The notes beneath the pieces were generated by a model. That model was not told the origin of the DNA. It made no database searches and saw only the letters and a program-made list of their open reading frames with translations. The position numbers and the translations under genes were made by a program. A DNA stretch of 64,000 nt from Butyrivibrio sp. FCS014 (GTDB lineage: Bacteria; Bacillota; Clostridia; Lachnospirales; Lachnospiraceae): the NCBI RefSeq assembly GCF_000526935.1, contig NZ_JAHA01000006.1:310001-374000 (forward strand). Direction: 5' to 3'. Below are positions 36,310-44,015 of the stretch, one piece after another. The first letter of the stretch is position 1, and each line of letters opens with the position of its first letter.

Positions 36310-36460
36310 CATCTATGCATTATTTATGGACTTTTAAGACTATCGCAAGACGGAATGTTGTAAAATTTAAAGAGGTATATAAAGCCTCGACGGAGCTAAG
36401 ATAATCTGTACTGAACGATAAGGACACCTATTTAATGCAAATTAAGGAGGAGAATTATTC

Positions 36461-37234
36461 ATGGACGCAAAAACAATTATTATTTCAATTATTGCCGCAT
36501 TACTTGCCTTTGTTATCTGTGGATTTATCTATCAGCGAATGATCAAAAGGGAAGTTCCGGAGCCTATAGGGAAACTACAGGCAATCCTGCCGGTTGTTTT
36601 GGGATGTATTTGCGTACCGATTTCCGCCGGTTCCGGGATTGGGTTATTGGCCGTATTAAGGATCATCGGGATAGAGGGTGCAAAAATGCAGGCGCTATCG
36701 GCATCTTTCTTTACAGCATTTTTTATGGCTGGAGGCGTGGAGGAATTGTTTAAGTTTCTTGCAATCATCATAACGCTGTTTGCTCTGAAAAATAAGGTAC
36801 GCAACGTTTATGAGTATATCCTCCTGGGAGCAGCGGTTGGCTTTGGCTTTACGTTTGTAGAGGACTTTACTTTTGGAGACTCGATTATTGTGTTACTAAT
36901 CAGAACTCCTTTAGTGTTCACTCATATGACATTGAACATGATAATGGGAGAGTTTATAGGAAGAGCCAGGTACAACAAATTAAAGGGCAAAGGTCCGACT
37001 GCGCTGTACTGGGCTTTGGCAATCATCATTCCAACTGCTTTACATACTCTGTATGATGCCGGAACAATTTTTAACTATTCGGTTTTGAAGAATAGCGATT
37101 TTATTGTAGGTGGCATACTTGGCGGAGTAGCAATTTTGACAAATATTGTTCTTTTGATCTATGTGCTGGTAAGAGCCAAGAAGAACGCTGAAAAGTTCTC
37201 TGCTCTTTCTGTCTTACCTGAAGACGCGCAGTAA
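36461..37234 (+). CDS. PrsW-family putative intramembrane protease
   Basis: A 257-residue protein with about eight membrane segments and the PrsW motifs: GGVEELFK (Glu94, Glu95, Lys98), FTFVEDF (Glu134, Asp135) and a C-terminal HTLYD (His195, Asp199). PrsW of Bacillus performs site-1 cleavage of an anti-sigma factor; the substrate here is unknown and no anti-sigma gene is adjacent. TAAGGAGGAG precedes the ATG. It is 15 bp from the CPBP gene, and the pair lies between the two end repeats. Confidence 0.82.
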   Translation: MDAKTIIISIIAALLAFVICGFIYQRMIKREVPEPIGKLQAILPVVLGCICVPISAGSGIGLLAVLRIIGIEGAKMQALSASFFTAFFMAGGVEELFKFLAIIITLFALKNKVRNVYEYILLGAAVGFGFTFVEDFTFGDSIIVLLIRTPLVFTHMTLNMIMGEFIGRARYNKLKGKGPTALYWALAIIIPTALHTLYDAGTIFNYSVLKNSDFIVGGILGGVAILTNIVLLIYVLVRAKKNAEKFSALSVLPEDAQ

Positions 37235-37249
37235 AAGAGGAGAATACCA

Positions 37250-38083
37250 ATGCTTAAAAAGTACATTGAATTCATGAAAAGATCTCCACTGATTACTGCT
37301 GCGCTCTGCATAGTATATGTTGTCGTATGTTTCAAATCAGTGCCGACCCAGACGCATTTTCAGTTTTTCATCGTAAGAACGATGCTATGTGGAGCAGCGT
37401 GTTTTTTCCTGTATCAGATATCGGGAGACAAGACCCTTGCATCCAGCTATAATTCAACAAGTTATGTTTTGAAGTATTCTGTTGGATTTCTGATAGTAGC
37501 CTTTTCACTTGGCACTATTGCGTTGGTTTCAGATATAAGTGAAAAAAGGCCGCTTTTGCAGAATCCTGTTTTGGAGCTGTTTGTTGTGTTCCTCATGTAT
37601 ATGTCTGTGGGGCTTTTTGAGGAGTTGTCCTTCAGGGCTGTTGTCAACGATGCGATCATATATAAATTCAGGAATTGGAAATATGTATTTGTACTTGGGG
37701 CAGTTGTTTCCTCGCTTGTCTTTGGAGCAGTACATGTTTTAGGCGGATTTGATCCACTCTCAGCAATGGCTTGGGGACAGGCTGTTGGAAAAACTCTTGA
37801 AGCAAGCCTTTTCGGATTTGCTCTTCTGATACTGTACTGGAAAACAAGAAATATATGGGCATGCGGACTGGCGCACGGACTAAATGATTTTCTTACTGAT
37901 TATACCTCTGGATTATTTATTCCCGAAGAGGGTCTTGGCTCCTATGTCCGGACGGGTGATGATGCAGCTAAATTACTTTTGGTCTATGTCGGACTGATAG
38001 TAATCAATCTGGTCTTTGTTCTGATCATATGGAAGAAAGTCGGTAAGACAATTGATTTTGAAAAGATAAGGCGCGAGTGGTAG
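37250..38083 (+). CDS. CPBP-family putative intramembrane metalloprotease
   Basis: A 277-residue protein with seven or eight membrane segments and the CPBP/Abi motifs GLFEELSFRA (Glu124, Glu125, Arg129), FGAVH (Phe158, His162) and LAHGLND (His209). Relatives include Rce1 CAAX proteases and bacteriocin-immunity proteins. AAGAGGAG precedes the ATG. With the PrsW-like gene it forms a two-gene cassette of unrelated intramembrane proteases. Confidence 0.82.
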   Translation: MLKKYIEFMKRSPLITAALCIVYVVVCFKSVPTQTHFQFFIVRTMLCGAACFFLYQISGDKTLASSYNSTSYVLKYSVGFLIVAFSLGTIALVSDISEKRPLLQNPVLELFVVFLMYMSVGLFEELSFRAVVNDAIIYKFRNWKYVFVLGAVVSSLVFGAVHVLGGFDPLSAMAWGQAVGKTLEASLFGFALLILYWKTRNIWACGLAHGLNDFLTDYTSGLFIPEEGLGSYVRTGDDAAKLLLVYVGLIVINLVFVLIIWKKVGKTIDFEKIRREW

Positions 38084-38253
38084 GAGGCATTGTATGAAAT
38101 GCAAGCGTTCCGAAGCAGGATGGGGACTATGGGATTTCGCAAGAAATCTCATATGAATGTGACTATTGAGAAGGCTTTATACTCAGATCAGTCTGGAAAT
38201 GAAAGAATATGATGAAACAGAAAGATAGATCTGTTTTTAGGATGAAATAACAG
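38084..38253. other. Gap before end repeat copy 2
   Basis: No supported gene. A frame of only 20 codons begins at 38095. This stretch would be the right interior of the short cassette. Confidence 0.35.
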
Positions 38254-38433
38254 AGTTGCTACCAGCCGCATACAGTAGCCCTGAGCTTTCTACCGTACGC
38301 AGCAGGTAAACAGCAACTCGCCTTACAAATGCCCAAAACAAGGCACTTAAGACAGTGAAAAAGTTCTCAAAGAGATAATCGATCTGCTATTGCAGATTTC
38401 AAAAGACTCGGTACAATGTACCGGGTCTTTTTG
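38254..38433 (+). repeat. End repeat copy 2: attR with 19-bp core and terminator
   Basis: Matches 36129-36309 over its full length, with the first 67 bases differing at one position. It carries the complete 19-bp core AGTTCTCAAAGAGATAATC (38362-38380), identical to the rpsI end, and the same terminator hairpin (38405-38432). The bases after the core are probably the original chromosomal flank of rpsI, including its ancestral terminator. Confidence 0.8.
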
Positions 38434-38555
38434 TGTTGTGTTTTTATGCATTTTTTATTTAATTTTATTAAAAAAATATTAAACGTATAACAGTGCATTA
38501 TTTAGCTGTATAATGTATATGGGCGGATATTTATTATGTTGAAAGGAGTGTCGCT

Positions 38556-40331
38556 ATGTCAAGGACAACTGAAAACAAGAAGAATAAGGTCAGTTTTTTC
38601 AAATCTATTCCGGTTCAGATTTTGTTCTTTAACATTCTGATGCTGGTAGTATTTAATGTGGTCAGCTACGTTGTAAATGATGGTATATCATCAATGTCTG
38701 ACAGCGCTCAGGGCATCATTGCAGGAGTGACTGGGCTGGTTCATAAAGAGGGAACAGTTAAGGAAGATCTGGCTAGGATTGACGGAACGGTCCAGAGCGC
38801 ACTGGGACTATGGTCATATTACACTGATGCTGATAAAGAGAGAATCGGAAGCGAGCTTAAATCCTACGAGAGCGAAGTGACCACTCTTGTAAAAGAAATC
38901 GGCGATGAGTTTACTATGTATGGCGATCCAAACGCAACGACGCAGCTTGATGCTTCGGCAAAAGCTCTTATTGGGAACGTCGATGAAGTGTTTAATATAA
39001 TGATGACAACCGGAGATGGGCTTGCTGCATCTCAGATACTCACCGGAGATTATATGACCAACATGGAAGGCGTTAAGTCAGGCATGGCTACTCTCGATGC
39101 ATCTATTGATTCTCTTCGGGAAAATGTTGTCGGATATATGGCACAGTCAAGAAGCAAGATAACAGTCATGAATGTGATTGGAATGGCAGTATTTATCGTA
39201 TGTCTTCTCTTGAACTTATATGTATCATTCGTTCTGATTACAAAAGTTATCATTAAGATTTCCGATTCTGTTCAGGGAATCATAAACGATATAAACGATG
39301 GAAAAGGCGACCTGACAGCAAGAATAAATGTTAAGACAGGAAACGAGCTTGTATTTATCAGAGACGGTGTAAATGAGTTCATCGAAACACTCCAGGGTGT
39401 AATGAAGGATGTTAAGAACGGAACACTTATCCTTACAGATTCTGCAGATAAGATGACCTCACAGATCGCACTGGCTAACGACAATATCACAAATACATCC
39501 GCTGCTCTTGAGGAGCTCTCAGCAAGTATGGACAATGTATCAACTACAGCTTCTCAGATCAAGGAACAGCTTAATGATGTAAGAGATGCGGTTGAGAGCA
39601 TCAATGAAGAGGTTGCTTCAGGAAAAGAGCGCGCAGGCGAGATCCAGAAGGAAGCAGATACCATCAAGAACGAGGCAATGCAGAAGAAAGAGAATACAGG
39701 TGCCAGAGTTGAGGCACTCAGTAAGACCCTTGATGAGTCAGTAAAGGAAAGTGAGCAGGTTAATCAGATCGGAGAACTTACCAAGGTTATCCTCGATATA
39801 GCTTCCCAGACAAACCTTCTTGCACTTAACGCCAGCATTGAGGCTGCAAGAGCAGGTGAAGCCGGCAAGGGCTTTGCGGTAGTTGCACAGGAGATCAGTG
39901 CACTTGCCGATAACAGCAGACAGACAGCCGGAAATATTCAGACTATAAGTGAGAATGTGACAAAGGCTGTTCAGGAGCTTTCGAATAATGCCATCGAGGT
40001 TGTAGATTTTATCAACAATACTGTTATTGCCGATTATGAAGCCTTTGTTGAGACAGGAGAGAAATATGAGAGTACAGCAGAGATAATGAATGAAATTCTT
40101 GAAGGCTTTACTGAGAAGGCAGACTCTCTTGATAACACAATGCACAGCATGGCAGACTCAATTCTTACAATCACCGATTCCGTTGAAGAGTCCACACAGG
40201 CCATCAGCCTTTCAGCTTCCAACTCTACGGAGATTGTGGGAGAAATTCAAGAAATCGGAGAGGCCATGGATAATAACAATCAGGTTACGAACAAACTTAG
40301 CGACAGTACAAAGAAGTTTATAAACGTATAA
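38556..40331 (+). CDS. Methyl-accepting chemotaxis protein
   Basis: A 591-residue transmembrane chemoreceptor: membrane segment near residues 17-37, an extracellular helical sensor (about 38-205), second segment near 207-230, a HAMP domain, and a long cytoplasmic coiled coil. The conserved hairpin tip [20 protein letters not shown] starts at residue 418. No pentapeptide CheR-binding tail is present (it ends TKKFINV). GAAAGGAG precedes the ATG. The ligand is unknown. It is the first gene right of the inferred island. Confidence 0.93.
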   Translation: MSRTTENKKNKVSFFKSIPVQILFFNILMLVVFNVVSYVVNDGISSMSDSAQGIIAGVTGLVHKEGTVKEDLARIDGTVQSALGLWSYYTDADKERIGSELKSYESEVTTLVKEIGDEFTMYGDPNATTQLDASAKALIGNVDEVFNIMMTTGDGLAASQILTGDYMTNMEGVKSGMATLDASIDSLRENVVGYMAQSRSKITVMNVIGMAVFIVCLLLNLYVSFVLITKVIIKISDSVQGIINDINDGKGDLTARINVKTGNELVFIRDGVNEFIETLQGVMKDVKNGTLILTDSADKMTSQIALANDNITNTSAALEELSASMDNVSTTASQIKEQLNDVRDAVESINEEVASGKERAGEIQKEADTIKNEAMQKKENTGARVEALSKTLDESVKESEQVNQIGELTKVILDIASQTNLLALNASIEAARAGEAGKGFAVVAQEISALADNSRQTAGNIQTISENVTKAVQELSNNAIEVVDFINNTVIADYEAFVETGEKYESTAEIMNEILEGFTEKADSLDNTMHSMADSILTITDSVEESTQAISLSASNSTEIVGEIQEIGEAMDNNNQVTNKLSDSTKKFINV

Positions 40332-40361
40332 CAACTAATAATTTTCAGAAAGAGGGACATT

Positions 40362-40475
40362 ATGGCAAGAGTTAATCTCGTCACTACATATATTGTCAAT
40401 AATACATCCGTGAATATGATTCAGGGGTTTGCTTTTGATATGTGTGATGGGGATAAGGCTATTTGTAAGAGATAG
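40362..40475 (+). CDS. Short frame of 37 codons after the chemoreceptor, function unknown
   Basis: ATG 40362 with AAGAGGG upstream opens MARVNLVTTYIVNNTSVNMI and ends at TAG 40475. It could be a real small protein or the start of a decayed gene. Nothing is recognised. Confidence 0.3.
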   Translation: MARVNLVTTYIVNNTSVNMIQGFAFDMCDGDKAICKR

Positions 40476-40506
40476 ATAGTGCTTTATAACTGAAATGGCT
40501 TACAGA

Positions 40507-40545
40507 GCCTCATCAAGCGAAAGGTTTGATGGGGCTTATTTATTT
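40507..40545 (+). terminator. Intrinsic terminator after the chemoreceptor region
   Basis: GCCTCATCAA (40507-40516) pairs with TTGATGGGGC (40526-40535) with one G-T pair, followed by a T-rich tract TTATTTATTTC. Confidence 0.75.
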
Positions 40546-40570
40546 CTTATCAAAACATCAGGAGGTGGCT

Positions 40571-40720
40571 ATGAGAATAAAGGAGCAGGCGAAAGCGAAT
40601 GGCTTTGAGCAGGTAGAGCTGGGAGTTTACAGCGATAATGACAGAGCAAGGCATATGTACAGGAAGATGGGATTCAGGGAATATGGGATGAATCCCAGAG
40701 CTTTCAAGCTAAAGGACTGA
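40571..40720 (+). pseudogene. C-terminal fragment of a GNAT acetyltransferase
   Basis: The 49-codon frame reads like the end of a GNAT fold: AKANGFEQVELGVYSDNDRA, then RHMYRKMGFREYGMNPRAFK, with the typical beta5-alpha4 region. The acetyl-CoA-binding P-loop half is missing, so the gene is truncated. AGGAGGT precedes ATG 40571, so the fragment may still be translated. Confidence 0.7.
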
Positions 40721-40774
40721 ACATACCGAGATGAGATTATAATGGCAAATATATTTGAGTGAGGAGGAAGGCAA

Positions 40775-40936
40775 ATGGCAAATCTAATAGTAGTATGTGG
40801 ACCGCAGGCGGTGGGGAAAATGACTGTGGCTGAGAGCCTTAGGGATAAACTCAGGTACAACATGATGATGAATCATGATAGTATTGAAATGTCAGATAGA
40901 ATCTTTGGATTTGATACTCCTGCACAAAGGGAATAG
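40775..40936 (+). pseudogene. N-terminal fragment of a P-loop kinase-like gene
   Basis: The 53-codon frame MANLIVVCGPQAVGKMTVAE has a P-loop (GPQAVGKMT), then NHDSIEMSDRIFGFDTPAQRE before TAG 40934. Proteins with this start normally run to about 170 residues or more, so this is the front of a truncated gene. GAGGAGGAAGG precedes ATG 40775. Confidence 0.6.
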
Positions 40937-41003
40937 CCTGGATACTTAAATGATCTTAACTATTAAATAATTAACATCAAGAGAAAGGCCAAAGAGAGCG
41001 GCC

Positions 41004-42353
41004 ATGACAAATACAGAACAGACCACACAAAATATGACCTCAGGAAACAGTATGAAACAGATCATACTGTTCTTTTTGCCCTTATTATGGGGAAATCTTT
41101 TCCAACAACTATATAGTCTTGTGGATAGCATTATAGTTGGCAAGGGAATCTCGGATCAGGCGCTGGCCGCTGTTGGGGCAACCGGGACACTTAACTTCCT
41201 TATACTTGGATTTGTTGTGGGGATGACCAGAGGATTTGGCATAACCTTTGCCCAGAGCTTTGGAAAAAACGATATGGCTATGCTGAATGCATACATCAGA
41301 GCAGCCAAGAAGCTCAGTATCACGTTTGGAATAGCCTTTACTGTTGTATGCGTTTCTTTGCTCAATAAGATGCTGACGTTCTTGAACACTCCTGAAGATA
41401 TCTTTGACGATTCGTATAGATATTTTGCTGTGATCTTATTGGGAATTGTAGTGACGGTTATGAATAACCTTGAGATTACAATTCTCCAGTCAATGGGAGA
41501 TTCCAGAACGCCCCTCACTGCTATGATCTGTTCATCACTCGTGAACATCATGCTTGATATTATTTTCATAATGGCCTTTGGCACAGGAGTTGTCGGAGCA
41601 GCAGTGGCAACAGTGGTCTCTCAGTTTGTATCATACCTTTTGTGCCTTAAAAAGCTTAGAACCATCGATTTTATGAGTCTGGGAAAAGACACGTCAGAAA
41701 TAGCAGATGAAAAGAATATATTGGTTGAACTGATGAAAATAGGACTTCCTGTGGCACTTATGAATTCGGTCACAGCTGCAGGGGCCATGGTATTGCAGTA
41801 CTTCGTAAATCTTATGGGAAGCGCATATGTGGCAGCCTATTCAGCCTGCATGAAATTTGCATCACTCTTTGAGCAGTTCGGAATGTCCGTAGGTCTTTCC
41901 ATGATGACCTTTGTGGGGCAAAATAAGGGCGCTGGCAAATATGACAGGATACGCACAGGAGTAAGACAGGGCCTGATGCTCTCTACACTTGTGAATGTGC
42001 CTATATCGCTCCTTATGATATTTGTGCCCGGAAGCCTGGCAAGGATGCTGCTGACTGACAACATGATAATCGGTTATTGTACCGATTTCATGCCGATCAT
42101 GGGAATAAGCTTTTTTGCCCTGGGCTGGCTTTTTGTATACAGATACTCTGTTCAGGGGTTGGGCAATACCTTTATACCAATGCTCTCAGGCGGGCTCGAA
42201 GTCATTATGAGACTGATCTTTGGCTTTTTGGTAGGAAGGAACGGATTTAAGGGAATTGCCATTTCTGAAGTATCTGCATGGATAGGCGCTTTTCTGATGC
42301 TCATGGTGACATACTATTGTTTAATTGGCAAAAGAACTAAAGCAATAGCATAA
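41004..42353 (+). CDS. MATE-family multidrug/Na+ efflux transporter
   Basis: A 449-residue inner-membrane antiporter with twelve hydrophobic segments. FFLPLLWGNLFQQLYSLVDSIIVGKGISDQALAAVG near the N-terminus is the MATE signature, and the second repeat has LPVALMNSVTAAGAMVLQYFVN. Substrate is not predictable. It stands alone, with no adjacent regulator. Confidence 0.93.
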   Translation: MTNTEQTTQNMTSGNSMKQIILFFLPLLWGNLFQQLYSLVDSIIVGKGISDQALAAVGATGTLNFLILGFVVGMTRGFGITFAQSFGKNDMAMLNAYIRAAKKLSITFGIAFTVVCVSLLNKMLTFLNTPEDIFDDSYRYFAVILLGIVVTVMNNLEITILQSMGDSRTPLTAMICSSLVNIMLDIIFIMAFGTGVVGAAVATVVSQFVSYLLCLKKLRTIDFMSLGKDTSEIADEKNILVELMKIGLPVALMNSVTAAGAMVLQYFVNLMGSAYVAAYSACMKFASLFEQFGMSVGLSMMTFVGQNKGAGKYDRIRTGVRQGLMLSTLVNVPISLLMIFVPGSLARMLLTDNMIIGYCTDFMPIMGISFFALGWLFVYRYSVQGLGNTFIPMLSGGLEVIMRLIFGFLVGRNGFKGIAISEVSAWIGAFLMLMVTYYCLIGKRTKAIA

Positions 42354-42482
42354 AGTTGCAATAAAAGACTCCCTGGATTTTTCATCAAAAAGGTACTATA
42401 TCATTCCTTTGTTACCTGTGGTAGTGTCATGTTAGAACAACCGATCAATAAACGACCTGCACATTTACAAAGGAGATTTCTA

Positions 42483-42962
42483 ATGAAAAAGAATATACGC
42501 GTGGTTTTACTTTTTGAACTTTTGCTTTTTGCGGTAGTATTTGCACTTTTGATCGTCGGAGGCGGCTTGGGCCTTTCGGCTGTAGCATGGTTCCTTGATT
42601 TTCCGTCCCTCATCGTAATTCTTCTGATCCTTATTCCGGGGCTCATTATTATGGGAGAGTGGAAGGATTTCGCTAAGTCTTTTTCCGTGGGAATAAAAAG
42701 CTACAGGCTTTTAGAACTCAAGAACATAATTGAGGCAGTGGATGCAGCCCAGAAACTGACGGTATTTGCGGCACTTTTTTCCATAATCATCTCAGGCGTG
42801 ATTGTTATGGGGCATCTTGATAATCCCGAGACCATCGGCCCTAATCTTGCTGTTTGCTTCCTCTCCGGGCTTTATGCGGTACTGATTGAATTTCTCCTTC
42901 TGCCCCTGAGACTTAATGCCGAGCGGAAGATGAATGAAGAAATGGACATGGAAGATGAATGA
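42483..42962 (+). CDS. Small MotA/ExbB-like membrane protein, function unknown
   Basis: A 159-residue protein with four hydrophobic segments. FLDFPSLIVILLILIPGLII and GHLDNPETIGPNLAVCFLSG strongly recall MotA (its first helix pair and the LDDPSSIGP segment before the last helix), but the large cytoplasmic loop of MotA is missing. AAAGGAG at 42470-42476 fixes ATG 42483. It overlaps the next gene by 8 bp. No MotB-like gene is adjacent. Confidence 0.6.
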   Translation: MKKNIRVVLLFELLLFAVVFALLIVGGGLGLSAVAWFLDFPSLIVILLILIPGLIIMGEWKDFAKSFSVGIKSYRLLELKNIIEAVDAAQKLTVFAALFSIIISGVIVMGHLDNPETIGPNLAVCFLSGLYAVLIEFLLLPLRLNAERKMNEEMDMEDE

Positions 42963-43203
42963 TACCGGAATCACAAAAAAGAGATATCTTGAGGTGGCCG
43001 GCAGATTCGGGCTTACGAAGAGGGAACTTGAGCTTGGATATTTAAAGGTATCAGGGTTCTCCAATCGAAGGATAGCGTATATGCTGGGAATTTCGGAGCA
43101 GACTGTGAAGAACCATTTCACCAGCATATACGAAAAGGCCTGGGTCCCCGGACGAAAGGAGTTCAAGGATTTGTTTACAGAGGATGACCAGGAGCCTTTA
43201 TGA
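42955..43203 (+). CDS. Single-domain LuxR-type HTH protein
   Basis: An 82-residue protein that is almost only a LuxR/GerE helix-turn-helix: FGLTKRELELGYLKVSGFSN, then RRIAYMLGISEQTVKNHFTS. No receiver or sensor domain. ATG 42955 overlaps the end of the MotA-like gene, and its stop overlaps the next start (ATGA), so the three proteins are probably made in step. Confidence 0.75.
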   Translation: MNDTGITKKRYLEVAGRFGLTKRELELGYLKVSGFSNRRIAYMLGISEQTVKNHFTSIYEKAWVPGRKEFKDLFTEDDQEPL

Positions 43204-43910
43204 ATAGAACCGGGAAAAGAGCCATCATTACAATTATACTTATCAATATCGCGCTGGTAGCTTTCGCAATCTGCGGCAAGCTGCTCAGCCGGTTTGACTA
43301 TGAAGACCATCTCGATGAGATGGTCATTTCTATTGATGACAATGCCGTAACATTAAGGGAATTCGGCTATTATATCTATGAGATAGAGGCCTTCGTCCAA
43401 AACCAGGCCCTTCTTTATGATCCTGAGAATCCAAAGCACTGGTGGAACACGCATTTTTCCGCAGGGGTGGATTCTCAGTTTGTATGCGACTATGCAAAAA
43501 AGGTTACTATAAACACCTGCATTATGGATGAAATCTACAGTCAGGAAGCTATGGCCGCAGGAATTGTTCTAAGCAGCGAGGAAGAAGCCAAGGCTGAGAG
43601 CGAAGCCCGGGAGATGCTCTCCGGAATGAAGAAGGAGCAGCTTGAGGCAACGGGCCTTAGCGGTGAGCTTATCCTAAAGATAAAGAAAAAGCATACCCTC
43701 GCCTCAAAGTATGCGCAATACCTTGTGGAGAACAGGGACCTTACCGGATACTCAAGCGCCCTCCGGGCCCGGCAGGAGCTTGTAAACTGGGATGGCGAGT
43801 ACTATCAGGAAGAGATCCTGCCAAACCATACTGTTACCATGAATGATAAAGTTCTGGGTAAGATAACTCTGGGAAGGATAACTGTAAATATGCAAGAGGA
43901 GGATGATTGA
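43200..43910 (+). CDS. Membrane-anchored SurA/PrsA N-domain-like protein
   Basis: A 236-residue protein with one N-terminal membrane segment (residues 8-28), then VISIDDNAVTLREFGYYIYE and a helical SurA_N-like chaperone region. No parvulin (PpiC) domain is seen, so it would be a chaperone-like rather than isomerase protein. ATG overlaps the preceding stop by four bases. Its partners, a MotA-like channel protein and a HTH protein, suggest an unknown envelope system. Confidence 0.55.
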   Translation: MNRTGKRAIITIILINIALVAFAICGKLLSRFDYEDHLDEMVISIDDNAVTLREFGYYIYEIEAFVQNQALLYDPENPKHWWNTHFSAGVDSQFVCDYAKKVTINTCIMDEIYSQEAMAAGIVLSSEEEAKAESEAREMLSGMKKEQLEATGLSGELILKIKKKHTLASKYAQYLVENRDLTGYSSALRARQELVNWDGEYYQEEILPNHTVTMNDKVLGKITLGRITVNMQEEDD

Positions 43911-44015
43911 CCCTTTGGTCCGAATGATGATCCAGACCATTAAATATTTATAAAATCCCTTTTTATTTGACGTTTTTACGGTTATCATTATAAGCAGGAG
44001 GCTTATAAAAAAGGG

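Noticed and set aside
36129-38433. The two 180-bp repeats as a tandem riboswitch or small RNA, since stems are kept (GTCCTA/TAGGAC against CTTA/TAAG) and each ends in a terminator before a membrane-protein gene
   Set aside because: The repeats contain the rpsI-end attachment core and arm-like CAGCA sites, so element ends plus an rpsI-type terminator explain them better. A riboswitch match (such as GEMM) was not seen. Not fully excluded.
43967-43994. TTGACG and TATAAG (16-bp spacer) as promoter for the cyclase at 44016
   Set aside because: The start point would fall inside the AGGAGG, removing the ribosome binding site from the mRNA. Kept only as a chance match.
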